The notes: a model not told the origin generated them from the letters alone. A stretch of 64,000 nucleotides of DNA from Maratus speciosus (GCA_963932465.1 CAWVRF010001058.1:1116001-1180000), one strand, 5' to 3'; positions 1 through 10,390 are shown, counted from the stretch's first letter. Numbers and translations: made by a program.

Positions 1-423
1 CCGCCTACACTGTAAAAAATAATCCTGTAAAACAACAGAAAATGTCTGGCAGCAAAAGTTGCCATAGAAATCCTGTAAGTACGAGAAATATCTGTGCATA
101 CAGATATTCCGTATGCACAGATATTTCTCGCACATACAGAAATTCTCTGGCAACTTTTGCTGCCAGACATTTCCTGTATGTACAAGTATTTCTCGTACAT
201 ACAGAAATTTTCTGGCAACTTTTGCTGCCAGGAATTTTCTGTATGTACAAGAAATGTCTGTGTGCACAGATATTTCTTGCTCAAGCAGAAATTTTCTGGC
301 AACTTTTGCTGCCAGAATTTTCCTGTACATACAAGAACAGTCTGTGTGCACAGATATTTCTTGTGAAAACAGAAATTTTCTGGCAACTTTTGCTGCCAGA
401 ATTTTCCCGTACGTACAAGAACA
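1..423. repeat. Fold-back tandem repeat with palindromic core
   Basis: A 22-bp imperfect palindrome (TCTGGCA, short AT-rich middle, TGCCAGA) recurs at 146-167, 211-232, 295-316 and 379-400, and once inverted near 44-62. The last two steps are 84 bp, the earlier one 65 bp. Between the cores sit variants of a CTGTATGTACAAG / CTTGTACATACAG inverted pair. Bases 41-105 and about 107-172 are near-perfect inverted copies folding around position 106. Short open frames here are by-products of the repeat. The structure resembles fold-back elements with tandem sub-repeats in their arms. The left end is cut off by the window, so the full element cannot be defined. Confidence 0.75.
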
Positions 424-691
424 GTCTGTGAGTAAAAATAATCAGTACTATTTTTATCCCATAATTATTGTACTGGGTGTCCTAAAGTAGACTGACTGAT
501 TTTAAAATTTAGTAACTTGCAAGTGGTAACTTTTTTTTTTCAGGATGATTATGTATGTCATCTTACATAATCATCCTGGGAAAAAAATTTACCACTTGCA
601 ATTTACAAAATTTTAAAATCAGTCTGTCTATTTTAGGACACCCGGTACAATAATTGGGACAAAAATAGTATGATTATTTCTGCTCACAGAC
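424..691. mobile_element. Hairpin (fold-back) MITE, about 130-bp arms
   Basis: Bases 424-556 and 563-691 are inverted copies with roughly 85-90% identity by eye. The tip is CAGGATGATTATGTA (541-555) pairing with its complement ending at 578. The outer ends are GTCTGTGAG and CTCACAGAC. Internal landmarks are GGGTGTCC at 474-484 and GGACACCC near 637-644. There is no coding capacity, so this is non-autonomous. The superfamily is not recognised and no clear target duplication is visible. Confidence 0.8.
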
Positions 692-700
692 AGATGACAT

Positions 701-1005
701 AAGTTTTGTTTACTGTGATTACCAGTTTTAGTTCCAAATAGCAACGATAGATTGCTGCAAGCTATAGGTGCTAAATGAAACCCAATTTTTTGGCCTCTTC
801 TCCCAGCATTGATGCGAATGAAGGTTAAATATATGGAGTGCATTGGCGAATGAGACTCGTCCATATATTTAAGCCCCTTTTGCATCAATGCTGGGAGAAG
901 AGAGGCTAAAAAATTTAGCCTCAAGTTAGCACCTAATGCTAGCTGCAAGATCTATCGTTGCTACTTGGAGCTAAAAACCGGGAATGACAGAGAAAACAAA
1001 ATCTT
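701..1005. mobile_element. Second hairpin element, about 140-bp arms
   Basis: Bases 701-837 pair with 860-1005 around a 22-bp loop (838-859). Well-conserved blocks include AGCAACGATAGAT / ATCTATCGTTGCT and TCTCCCAGCATTGATGC / GCATCAATGCTGGGAGA. The element starts 9 bp after the previous hairpin, so the two are abutted. It has no reading frame of note. The two hairpins may be parts of one compound element. Confidence 0.8.
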
Positions 1006-1055
1006 GATTGTTACATAAACCTTCTGCAAGATTTTTTTCTTTAATAGCAGGTAGT

Positions 1056-1112
1056 TACCATTTGCAAATTATTGAATTTTAAAATTAGTCTGTCCATTTT
1101 AGTACATCCAGT
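1056..1112. repeat. Diverged extra copy of the 424-691 arm
   Basis: This segment (TTACCATTTGCAAATTATTG onward, ending near CATCCAG) matches the right arm of the first hairpin (about 588-645) in the same orientation, at about 80% identity. It therefore also pairs with 474-530. It may be the true far terminus of a larger element spanning 474-1112 into which the second hairpin inserted, or the remnant of another copy. Confidence 0.6.
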
Positions 1113-2730
1113 ATGTATGCTTCTAACCTCAATGCTTTTAATTAAAATGCTACTTTGAACAAGAAAATTTTTCTAATTAAATTTGTATTATTTTTGTAAG
1201 GTTAGTCATTTGAAATCCATTTAATTACATTCATTAAATTAAATCTGAGATTTAAAAAATTGGCAAGTACGGTAACACATTGAATATCTCTAATGACAAA
1301 TTTTGTTTACTGTACATAATTTAAAAGTTTATTAAAAAAACAACAATAACTTCCAAACTCATTAAATATCTCCAGATAATGGCTGTATATATTAGTAGTG
1401 CAAGTTTCTATTGTGATAAGGGAAGATACTGTTTCAAAGAATACTACTTTTTAAGTTCACTTATCATACCAGAAACTTATGCTGCCAAATTCTACATATT
1501 TAATGAATTTTGTAAACAGTATTATTCAATTTCATGAACAAAATTAATTAGCTTTTATTTGAATATTAATGTATTTTCAACCTTTAAAACTTGTTAAAAT
1601 CTAATATTTCCAACAATATGAGAAATGACAATGCCATACTTCAGTTACAAAATGGCAGACTTTGTTTTGTAAATGGTCTGCATATATTTTATTTTTCAAA
1701 AATACTTGGATATATGGCCATCTATTGCACACAAACATAAATGATGATGGCAATAATGTGGTTTAAATTAAATGCAGGATTATGTAGGAACTGAGGGAAG
1801 AAGTGAATAATTTTGTAACAAAAGACCAAATCTAGTTTCTCAAACATGAATTGTTTACTGTTAATGAGCTTACTTTGTTTCAAATTATAATTTCAAAGGA
1901 AATCCTTACAAGTTCCCTAAGTTACAAGGACAAAATATACTGCTGGGCGAAACAACACTTGTTTTGTAACAAATTAAAATAGAAACATAGTCAATTTCAA
2001 CAATAAAAGAAAAAAAATTAGTAATTTGCTCAGGATAAATATTACTTATTTAATGCAATGTGTAAGAGTAAATAAATATACAATGCATATCTTCCAAGTT
2101 TGAGTATGTTAAATAAAATTGAATACTTGAAAACAAAGACAAAAAAATATACTCTGAAAGATTATTAAACATAGTGGTCTACAGAAATTTAAAGAAAAAG
2201 TTCCCTGATTATCTTTATCAGACTTCCTTGATTTTCATTATTAACAATATACAAAAAGTATTTTTTAATATATGCTGCTTCCTCGTATTACACACTTATT
2301 GAGCTTGCCAATATCTATCTAATATTCATAAAGTATTGGTTGACAATTTTATAAATCTGAACTCCAAATTTAGTCCAACTTCATTTAGTGGCTAATAGAT
2401 ATATGTTGGCCAGAAAATTCCCCTCATTTTCTGAAGAATGTTCAATCCTAAGACATATCTATATCTGACGGGATAGGTAATTGGTTATGCTAATATATAA
2501 TGTAACATTTTAAAACATGGGTAAATAGTTTTCAATAGTATAACAGCTATCCACAGAAAATGAGGACATACGATCACCTTAATTTGAGTTAAATATAAAA
2601 AATTCATACCATGTACATTTTTTTTTCTAAATATTGAGAGCGACTAATCAGCAAAGGAAAAAATGTGATACATAAAACAGACGAATCCATCTTGTTTGCA
2701 AGGCGAAAAGGGAAATATTTTTGCATATAG
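1113..2730. other. AT-rich sequence without recognisable features
   Basis: I see no gene, clear repeat or transposon end in these 1.6 kb. Only short chance open frames are present on both strands. Confidence 0.6.
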
Positions 2731-2838
2731 ACAAATTTCCCTGATTTTCGAGTATTTTTACAAAATTCCCCGACTTTTCCAGATTGATAAACCTCCCTGA
2801 TTTTCCATGATTCCCCGATTCTGTAGACACATCCTGTA
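2731..2838. repeat. CCCTGATTTT-rich degenerate repeat, probable MITE end
   Basis: TTCCCTGATTTTC, TTCCCCGACTTTTCCAG, TCCCTGATTTTCCATG and TTCCCCGATTCTGTAGACAC follow one another within about 100 bp and end with CATCCTGTA. Repeats of CCCTGA(C/T)TTTTCC ending in GACACCCTG are, from general knowledge, common at the ends of non-autonomous DNA transposons in invertebrates. The other end is not evident, so the assignment is tentative. Confidence 0.4.
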
Positions 2839-3199
2839 AAACTTGTGTTAAACATCTTACCTGATGACATTTACCCCCCTCCACAAATTGCAAACACATA
2901 CTATTATAGACAAACATATAAATTTCAATAAAAATCACACAAGAAAAAAAAAAAATCATAGCAAATTACAGAAAATAGTTTTATTCTTAATGAATGCATA
3001 AGTAACTTAAAAATATATGCATGCAACTGAAATCACTCTGTTGTTGTCCACGTTTTACACTTTTATTTATTGCTCGTTTGCTACTTGAAGAATCTGGAGG
3101 AATTCACATCAAGCCCCTACAAGAAAAAAAAGCAAAAAAATTAACATTTCAATCGAACTTCACCCATTCAATTTTGTGGAATACAATATCAACAGGATG
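2839..3199. other. AT-rich sequence without recognisable features
   Basis: No gene or repeat was recognised. Short open frames occur on both strands but none shows a domain or a coding-like composition. Confidence 0.5.
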
Positions 3200-3207
3200 C
3201 TACAGAG
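3200..3207. repeat. Left 8-bp target duplication of hAT element
   Basis: CTACAGAG directly precedes the element. The right-hand partner is CTGTAGAG at 4196-4203. Six of eight bases match and both differences are transitions. Confidence 0.65.
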
Positions 3208-4195
3208 CAGGAGTGGCCAACCTTTTGTCATGGCAGACCAAATTTTAAAAGCAAAGTTGTTTTGTTTACAAATTTTAGCAAACCAGAGAATTTTTTTTGC
3301 ATTTGGTGGGTAAAAAGAGTTATCTGGTGTAAATATATGCATAAAAATGACTTCAAATAAATACATTGTAAAATTCAATCCAGGCATTCATTTCAGATTA
3401 ACTGGCTTCTCACCCAAAAGTGAGTAGTAAGAACATTGTTTAATACCAAAACATTGACATATTGGAAAATTTCCTATAGTATTGAACTCTTCTGATTATT
3501 TTTCACAGCTGCAATAAGAGTTGTGTATACGTAAATAATATTCTAGCGCTGATGCCAAGCTCATAGGCATTTAATTGGTCAATAATTGCTACTAACACAT
3601 CATTGAGCAGTAGGATAAAACTATAATTTTTCATACCATGCATTAAATACAGTTGCTGCATTCTGCTACTTAAGCTATAAAAATATTTGAATTTAATCAT
3701 TTAACTTGCTTAGCGACAAAGACAAAATGTAAGAACAAGACTTTTCATCCTGCAAAAAAAAAGAAAGTTATTTGCCGATTTGTGTTTCTAAATAATGAAC
3801 ATATTATAGTGACTGCTTATACAGCAATGTAAGGATAAGTTTTTCTCTAATTGTTATTCTAGCTACACCTGGTTAATTCTTAAGCGATAAAACTCAAAGA
3901 AGCCTTTCTAAAATTTTTGTTAAATTATGACATTGTTAACAAGTGTCCAGTGTGCAAAAGATATTCTCGGCTAAAGTTGCTCCAAAAATCGAGGTATATT
4001 TCCTTGATTGTAGCATTTTTGCCCAAGAGCAATCCCAGATAGGAAGTTACAAATAAAACTGCTATACAGAATTATTTACGACATTAGTAGGCAAATTTAC
4101 AAATTTCATATATTTTAATAGCATTAAAATTTAAGATATTTTTGCTATTATAAAAACTAAATAAGGCTATGCAAGTCATGGACTGACCACCCCTG
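3208..4195. mobile_element. Non-autonomous hAT-type transposon
   Basis: The left end reads CAGGAGTGGCCAACC and the right end, read on the minus strand, CAGGGGTGGTCAGTC; 11 of 15 bases match. CAGGGGTGGCCAAC-type ends and 8-bp target duplications are typical of the hAT superfamily. The 988-bp interior is AT-rich and full of stops in all frames with no transposase remnant visible, so it was mobilised in trans. The two substitutions between the target duplications suggest an old insertion. Confidence 0.75.
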
Positions 4196-4203
4196 CTGTA
4201 GAG
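4196..4203. repeat. Right 8-bp target duplication of hAT element
   Basis: CTGTAGAG, partner of CTACAGAG at 3200-3207. Confidence 0.65.
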
Positions 4204-4378
4204 AGATTTAAAAAACAATTTGTTTGAATTAAAAAAGATATAAGACATTGGACTGTTTTTGTTACTTTTAAAAATATTAGTAATTTCTCACAAAGTCACC
4301 AGTAAACAAGACAAGCAGGCAATATTATATGCAAATATGGAGCTGATTTTTCATGTAATTATCAGTTTTGTATGAATA

Positions 4379-4404
4379 CAGTAGAACCATGATCCACCAT
4401 TTTT
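4379..4404. repeat. pogo/Tigger-type terminal inverted repeat
   Basis: CAGTAGAACCATGATCCACC follows a TA dinucleotide (4377-4378). CAGTAGAACC-type ends with TA target sites are characteristic of pogo/Tigger elements. It lies just beyond the C-terminal end of the minus-strand transposase remnant, as expected. No matching opposite terminus was found before about 5700. Confidence 0.7.
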
Positions 4405-4449
4405 CAAGGGGTGCTTTTAAATAATATTTATTTTAAAAAATCACTAATT

Positions 4450-5290
4450 TTATGTTGGGTTTTTTTGTTCATTTTTTAAATTAAAAACAAATTTCCAAGT
4501 ATGTAAAACATGTTTCTGGTCATTTTCTGTAATTTCATGTGCATATATAAAAGTTCGTACAGTTTCGAATGCTGTAATTGCATCAGACAGACTTGGCGCT
4601 GGTGTAGGCTCAGCTTCACCGGAATGAACATTTTCCTTTGCTTCTTCGCCATTATTTTATTTTTTGCATTATCACACATTTCTTCTATGCTTAGGACACT
4701 ACATGTCGCAACATCAATGCAAATTAATCGCTAAATTTCACACCAGATACATCCTCTGTTACACGCAACCACTCTTCATCTGCATTATCATCACCATCAT
4801 CATTATTTTCTTTCCTTTCTGTTGATCATTCTTCATGATTTTTTGCACAAAACCGCATTTTACGAAATAATTCTGGACGACTGAAAAGGTTACTTCATGC
4901 CATACTGAAAAAATGAATAGCCTGCAGAAGGTCTATTTTTGGAGTAGATTCTTTTGCTTGTTCCATGAATAATAAAGATCTTTTCACTACCTTTTTCCTG
5001 TAAAATTGCTTAAAACAGTTGATTATTCCAGCATCAAGATTTACGACAATGTACAATTAGCTGGGAAAAAACTGACTTTTATATTTTCCAAAGATGACGT
5101 ATCTGGTGAATGAGCTGAATAATTGTCAATAAATAGAATGATTTTCCTTTTTTGACCGTCGATTAATCTAACAAACATATGAAACTGGCAGGTACTTTTA
5201 TTCAGAAACTATGTAATCAAAATATATTTTCCACTTTTTGAGGCAGAAAATCTTTCAGAAAACACTGTCAAAGTCAGCATTTTAAACGAG
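4450..5290 (-). pseudogene. Decayed pogo/Tigger (CENP-B/jerky-like) transposase
   Basis: The minus strand encodes the C-terminal half of a DDE transposase of the pogo/Tigger family, which cuts and pastes DNA at TA sites. From 5195 down to 5041 one frame reads QFHMFVRLIDGQKRKIILF followed by IDNYSAH, the second catalytic aspartate block (codon at 5125-5127), then ENIKVSFFPANCT. After a frameshift and stop near 5041, LDAGIINCFKQFYRKK carries the third conserved aspartate (about 5033-5035). Another frameshift (about 4880-4895) leads to WHEVTFSVVQNYFVKCGF, the family's (A)W..VT...I.NCF.KCGF motif. An acidic tail with DEEW follows, then the C-terminus ending at a TAA at 4450-4452. At least three disruptions make it non-functional. 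The N-terminal DNA-binding half is not recognisable. Confidence 0.85.
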
Positions 5291-5510
5291 GCAGCATGAA
5301 AAAAGAAAAAAGCTTGTCACATGACAAGAATCACTTATAAGTAATTTTATGGAAAACGTGTCTTGATTTCAAATATTAATAGTCAGGACTGCCAATTTTA
5401 TGCCTTTACGTTTAAAAATGAGTCAGTTTCCTGTTGTTGAGCAGGGAATTTGAGAACCACATTAAAATTTTATCTCTTATATTTAAGGCATGCTCCACAA
5501 TATCCCATTA

Positions 5511-5640
5511 GTGTTGACTCTATGACAATTTGGCAGGGTGCAGCACCCGCCGGCCCCTTCTAACTACTTTATGCACCTGACAGCCTTTTAATTACTTTAA
5601 CAGGCAGTCGCTCTTACTGGCATTTTTTATGCATCCTCTC
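5511..5640. mobile_element. Solo end of GC-rich TGTTGACTC element
   Basis: GTGTTGACTC then GGCAGGGTGCAGCACCCGCC closely matches the right end of the 14542-14895 element read on the minus strand (GTGTTGACTCTAAG, then GCAGGGTGCAGCGCC). Only one end of the family is present here. The GC-rich block stands out against the surrounding AT-rich DNA. Confidence 0.55.
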
Positions 5641-5689
5641 AATCGATTTCTTTTTCTGGTCACAGGGGATAAAAAGCTCACAGAATAAG

Positions 5690-6148
5690 AATATATCGAT
5701 TGATTGCAGGAAATAAATCGTAAAATTCGTCATTTAGTCCCGGATAAGTACCATAATATTTGTCAAAAAGTTTTGAGAAATTCACCAGTTGGTTATGGAA
5801 AAAATCGTGAAATTCTTCAGTTAGTTGTGGGGGAAAAAATTGCGAAATACCATGCTTATTGATTGCATGAGGGAAAAAAATACGAGCTACTAGCAAGATG
5901 TGGAGAAAAATATAGAAATTCATTAACTGTTCACAAGAGAAAACAAAGAAATTTCTTGGTTGGCTGTGGGGGAAAAATCAGTGAAATTTGTCTACCGACC
6001 ATACGGAAAAAACAAAAAAAAAACACAAAATTCATCAATTGGTAAGAAATAACATATCACAAAATTCATCAATCGAGATAAAAAAAAAAAAAAAGTTGTG
6101 CAAATCGTCATAAGTTGTCATAAAAAATTGCAAAATTGATCAAGTCGA

Positions 6149-6152
<4 letters not shown>
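5690..6152. repeat. Degenerate short tandem repeats (left flank of fold-back)
   Basis: Variants of AAATTCATCA.TTGGTTATGG and GGGGAAAAAATTGCGAAAT recur every 50-60 bp. Read on the minus strand they resemble the right-hand block at 9331-10330 (AATTC.CGATTTTTTCC followed by CGACAAAATTC). The two blocks therefore lie in opposite orientation on the two sides of the 6550-9167 element. Open frames inside are repeat-derived, with no domain. Confidence 0.55.

Positions 6153-6194
<42 letters not shown>
6153..6194 (+). repeat. Poly(A) tract, 42 bp
   Basis: An uninterrupted run of 42 A. It sits at the inner edge of the degenerate repeat block. It could be a retrotransposed tail, but no body with coding content precedes it. 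Confidence 0.9.
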
Positions 6195-6196
<2 letters not shown>

Positions 6197-6549
6197 AGAG
6201 ATTTTTTGCTGGAGCGATGGATTGAAATTTTTACTGTACCATCAAACTAAATTTTGCCTTAGTGAAATAATTGAAAACACAAAATTCTTTGAAAATTGCT
6301 GTAACTTCTTATAGATTCCAAGGTTACCTGGCATTCTTCTGGATAAAGAAGACTGAAGACGGAATAAGAGGCAAACCATATCTTTAAAGCATCTTAAGTT
6401 AAAGCTTTTTCTTTCGATAAAAACTACTGGCAATTTGGTTCCTATAAATATGCAAAAAATTCTAAGTACATTTTGTAAACACAAAAATACATAACTGAAT
6501 CATTTTTCAGCAAAAATTGAAGTACTACATAGATTTACTTTATTCATAA
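6195..6549. other. AT-rich sequence without recognisable features
   Basis: No gene, repeat or transposon end was recognised here. Confidence 0.5.
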
Positions 6550-9167
6550 GGCTGAATCCATATCAACTCAGGCAGGGGGGTTACCTTCATAGTCTCAGAA
6601 GTTTTTGAATTGAACATATGTTAAAATTTAAGAAAAAGTAAGATACTTGTATATTTTCCTTTTGCCCCAAAAAATTCCTCGCCCGAGATACAGGCCGCCA
6701 AAGATGACATCCCCGGCATCCTTTCTCATTCGCGATTTTCGATAAAAATTTTAAAGTGCTCTATCTCTAGAACAGTGCAAGATATTTTGTTGCGGTTTAT
6801 TTTATTTTAAAGATAATATTCTTCTGTTTAAAATGATATACCCAATTTTGAAAAATGTATTCAACTTTTCTTGTGGCAATCTTTTGAAGAAAAAAATTTT
6901 TTTTTTTCAAAAAAAAAATTTTTTTTTTAAATGCCAATCCTAAAAATTTTGATTTTTTTGCTGTTGATGAATACCACTGGGAACTATCCTCACTGTAAAG
7001 GAGAACTTCCACTTTTGAGTTTAACAAATTTTAGAAACATTTAAAAAATTCAGAGAATTTTGCAGGAATTGTATACATACAGTTCCAGTAAAAATCACTG
7101 AATTTTTGCTTATTTGTATCATATTTGTAAGGATAAGCCTACTATATATCCTAAACAAGTTAGAAATTGTAATATCAAATGTGGAAAATGAGGTGCATGC
7201 ATAGTATTAACTAGTTTTATAAATATTCAGATCTTGGTGCAATAAGTGTTACACTCTTGGGCAAAAAGGCATGAATACAAAATTTACTATAATACCATAT
7301 ATTAAATTCAGTAATACGGAAGTAATATGAATCTATCTTAAAAGGACTTAATTGCCATGGCAACCTAGAATCATTGCCTATCATGGTATATCATTGAATC
7401 AATTATGTATTATAGGATTTTTAAATAGAATGAAGAAAACTTTTATTAATGTCTTTTATGTTTTAATTTGATTTTCATAGCATTTGAAGTGATACATACT
7501 TTATTTTCAATACCGAACATAGTAAAACAATCTCAATAACATATATCAATTACACAGCAATACAAATTGTAGTTATACAAGTTAGAGTTCAGACAGATGT
7601 GCAGACAAATCAAATCCATAAAGACTTTCAACTATGTTGGAAATTATTAAAAACACATAAATAGGTCGGAATTTGACTTTTAGACATTTATGTCAATAGA
7701 CAGAAGCATACTTGAATACTTTCATACAACCTTGTATTTTACCTACTATCTTTATATACATGCCACTATTTAGCTAATATTTAATTAAGATTAAAACGTC
7801 CTTAAAACCAGTGAAATCACACTTCCAGAGATTATCATCCATAGACGGCCATGTATCTAATTCTTTGTGTGGACCTGTATATCATTTTATCTATATTCTC
7901 CAAACATATCTTAGTATACTAAATGTAGTTCAGCGTAAAAATGCATAACTCATTTAAAAATCACCTTTAAGCTACTTTCATTCATACTCAGTAAACCCTT
8001 AAGATTTCTTTTGTGTAGCCCTGTATATGATCTACAGAATTTATGCACACAACGTAATATGGAAAAATTTAATTAAACTTAAAAACTCATATCGCAACTA
8101 AAAATGCACCTCTAGCAATCATCGCTAATGTACAGTATTTCCAATAAGGTAAAGTATCCAAAATCTTTTGTGTGCCCCTGTAAACACTATGCACTTTCTA
8201 TGACACAGGAAGTAATTTTTTGTAAACCTCTGCAATAAAGTATGTATCACTTTAAATGCTATGAAAATCAAATTAAAACATAAAAGACATTAATAAAAGT
8301 TTTCTTCATTCTATTTAAAAATCCTATAATACATAATTGATTCAATGATATACCATGATAGGCAATGATTCTAGGTTGCCATGGCGATTAAGTCCTTTTA
8401 AGATAGATTCATATTACTTCCGTATTACTGAATTTAATATATGGTATTATAGTAAATTTTGTATCCATGCCTTTTTACCCAAGAGTGTAACACTTATTGC
8501 ACCAAGATCTGAATATTTATAAAACTAGTTAATACTATGCACGCACCTCATTTGCCACATTTGATATTGCAATTTCTAACTTGTTTAGGATATATAGTAG
8601 GCTTATCCTTACAAATATGATACAAATAAGCAAAAATTCAGTGACTTTTACTGGAACTGTATATGTACAGTTCCTGTAAAATTCTCTGAATTTTTTTAAT
8701 TTTCTAAAATTTGTTAAACTCAAAAGTGGAAGTTCTCCTTTACAGTGAAGATAGTCCCCAATGGTATTGATCAACAGCAAAAAAATCAAAATTTTTAGGA
8801 TTGGCATTTTCGAAAAAAAATTTTTTTTTTCAAAAGGTTGCCACAAGAAAAGTTGAATACATTTTTCAAAATTGGGTATATCACTTTAAACAGAAGAATA
8901 TTATCTTTAAAATAAAATAAACCGCAACAAAATATCTTGCACCGTTCTAGAGATAGAGCACTTTAAAATTTTTATCGAAAATCGCGAATGAGAAAGGATG
9001 CCGGGGATGTCATCTTTGGCGGCCTGTATCTCGGGCCAGGAATTTTTTGGGGCAAAATGAAAATATACAAGTATCTTACTTTTTCTTAAATTTTAACATA
9101 TGTTCAATTCAAAAACTTCTGAGACTATGAAGGTAACCCCCCTGCCTGAGTTGATATGGATTCAGCC
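6550..9167. mobile_element. Long-inverted-repeat (fold-back) element, 2.6 kb
   Basis: The ends are GGCTGAATCCATATCAAC (from 6550) and its complement ending at 9167. The left arm 6550-7505 and right arm 8234-9167 stay collinear for about 940 bp at roughly 95% identity, with small differences mainly in A/T runs. Matching landmarks include GGCGGCCTGTATCTCGGGC and TAGGTTGCCATGG. The 728-bp spacer has no transposase. Open frames inside the arms are AT-rich and lack known domains. No target duplication is evident (flanks ATTCATAA versus AAAATTGT). Long arms around a non-coding centre fit a fold-back or long-TIR non-autonomous DNA transposon; the superfamily is unknown. Confidence 0.85.
7864..8182. 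repeat. Three diverged direct repeats in the fold-back spacer
   Basis: TTTGTGTGGACCTGTAT (7864), TTTGTGTAGCCCTGTAT (8010) and TTTGTGTGCCCCTGTA (8167) recur at 146- and 157-bp steps. Weaker similarity extends upstream of each (AATGCA, ATCAcc-type stretches). This is the only internal periodicity in the spacer. Confidence 0.5.
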
Positions 9168-9330
9168 AAAATTGTTTTTAAAGAAATATACACATAGTGC
9201 GTTTATACGACAACGGCTGAACATAAAATCTTGAGATTCTTTTTAAGTGATCATTTAATGAAATATGCGATTGAAACGAAATTCACAATTTATTTCTCTA
9301 CTTGTTTTATAAAATTTGAGATTTTTTTTA

Positions 9331-9425
9331 CACAGCCTCGTGGCAAAGTTTACGATTTTTTCCCTGTGATCGTTCGACAAAATTCATGATTTTATTCCTT
9401 GATCACTCGATAAAATTATCATGTT
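9331..9425. repeat. Degenerate CGACAAAATTC repeats, left edge of minisatellite
   Basis: ACGATTTTTTCCCTGTGATC, then TTCGACAAAATTCATGATTT and ACTCGATAAAATTATCATG: longer and irregular versions of the 29-bp unit that follows. Confidence 0.55.
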
Positions 9426-9860
9426 CATCGATCACTCGACAAAATTCGAATATTCCTCAATAGCGCAACAAAATTCGCATATTCCTCGATAGCGCGACAA
9501 AATTCCCATATTCCTCGATAGCGCGACAAAATTCGCATATTCCTCGATAGCACGACAAAATTCGCATATTCCTCGATAGCGCGACAAAATTCGCATATTC
9601 CTCGATAGCGTGACAAAATGCACATATTCCTCGATAGCATGACAAAATTCACATATCCCTCGACAGTGCGACAAAATTCGCATATTCCTCGATAGCGCGA
9701 CAAAATTCGCATATTCCTCGATAGCGTGACAAAATTCACATATTCCTTGATCGCTCGACAAAATTCGCATGTTCCTCGATCGCTCGACAAATTTTGCATA
9801 TTTCTCAATTACCAGACAAATTTGCATATTTATCGTTTGCTCGACAAAATTCACTTATTA
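9426..9860. repeat. 29-bp minisatellite, about 15 units
   Basis: The consensus unit is CCTCGATAGCGCGACAAAAT followed by TCGCATATT (29 bp). Successive CCTCGAT starts at 9484, 9513 and 9542 are exactly 29 bp apart. The centre is nearly identical from unit to unit and the edges degrade to CTCGATCACTCGACAAAATT variants. It is richer in CpG than its surroundings. On the minus strand all three frames stay open over about 400 bp, because 29 is not a multiple of 3 and the unit lacks stops there. The resulting 29-residue periodic peptides are not evidence for a gene. Confidence 0.9.
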
Positions 9861-10330
9861 CTTGATTGCTCGATATAAATTTGCAATTTTATTCCGCAAT
9901 TGTTTGATGATGTAGGATTTAAAGTTTATTTTCACATCCCTTTCTATTCTATTATGTAATGTAAACATGGATTCTCGCAAGTTTTTTCTTATTACTGACT
10001 TTGTTCTTTCATGACACTTCTAGCATTTGTTTACGTTTTCATGTCACGGCTCAGCAGAGTCGCAAATTTTTTCCATGATGAAATTCGTGAATTTTTCCTT
10101 TAAGCGATTGACAAAATTCACAATTGTTTGATGAGATTCTCTATTTTTCACACGACTGACTGACGGAATCCCCCTCCCCACGCCACCTGCACGAGTGATG
10201 AAATTTGAGAGTTTTTGTGTCACCGCTTCATGAAAGTCGTGATTTGTTCCGAGTGGTTGACTGAATTTTGAGATTTTATTCATTGCTGGATCAGAAAGGA
10301 CACCTACAATTTGTGATACATCATACAAAT
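9861..10330. repeat. Degenerate outer repeats of the same family
   Basis: Scattered units such as GATGAAATTCGTGAATTTTT, GATTGACAAAATTCACAATT and GACTGAATTTTGAGATTTTA continue the theme of the minisatellite at lower identity and longer spacing. They mirror the inverted block at 5690-6152. The short open frame on the minus strand is repeat-derived. Confidence 0.5.
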
Positions 10331-10390
10331 AATCTTTTTCTTGGAAACATTATGTGATCTTTTATTCATTTTGATATTTTCAATATATTA

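Noticed and set aside
6153..6194. Poly(A) tail of a retroposed SINE or processed pseudogene.
   Set aside because: The sequence before it is the degenerate tandem repeat block, with no Pol III boxes, gene body or target duplication that I could find.
8535..8846. Minus-strand 103-residue hydrophobic frame inside the right arm of the 2.6-kb element.
   Set aside because: AT-rich, no domain, and the mirrored frame in the left arm is broken, so no selection for coding is visible.
9425..9854. Minus-strand 127- and 140-residue periodic proteins.
   Set aside because: Translation of the 29-bp minisatellite. All frames are open, which is a property of the unit and not of a gene.
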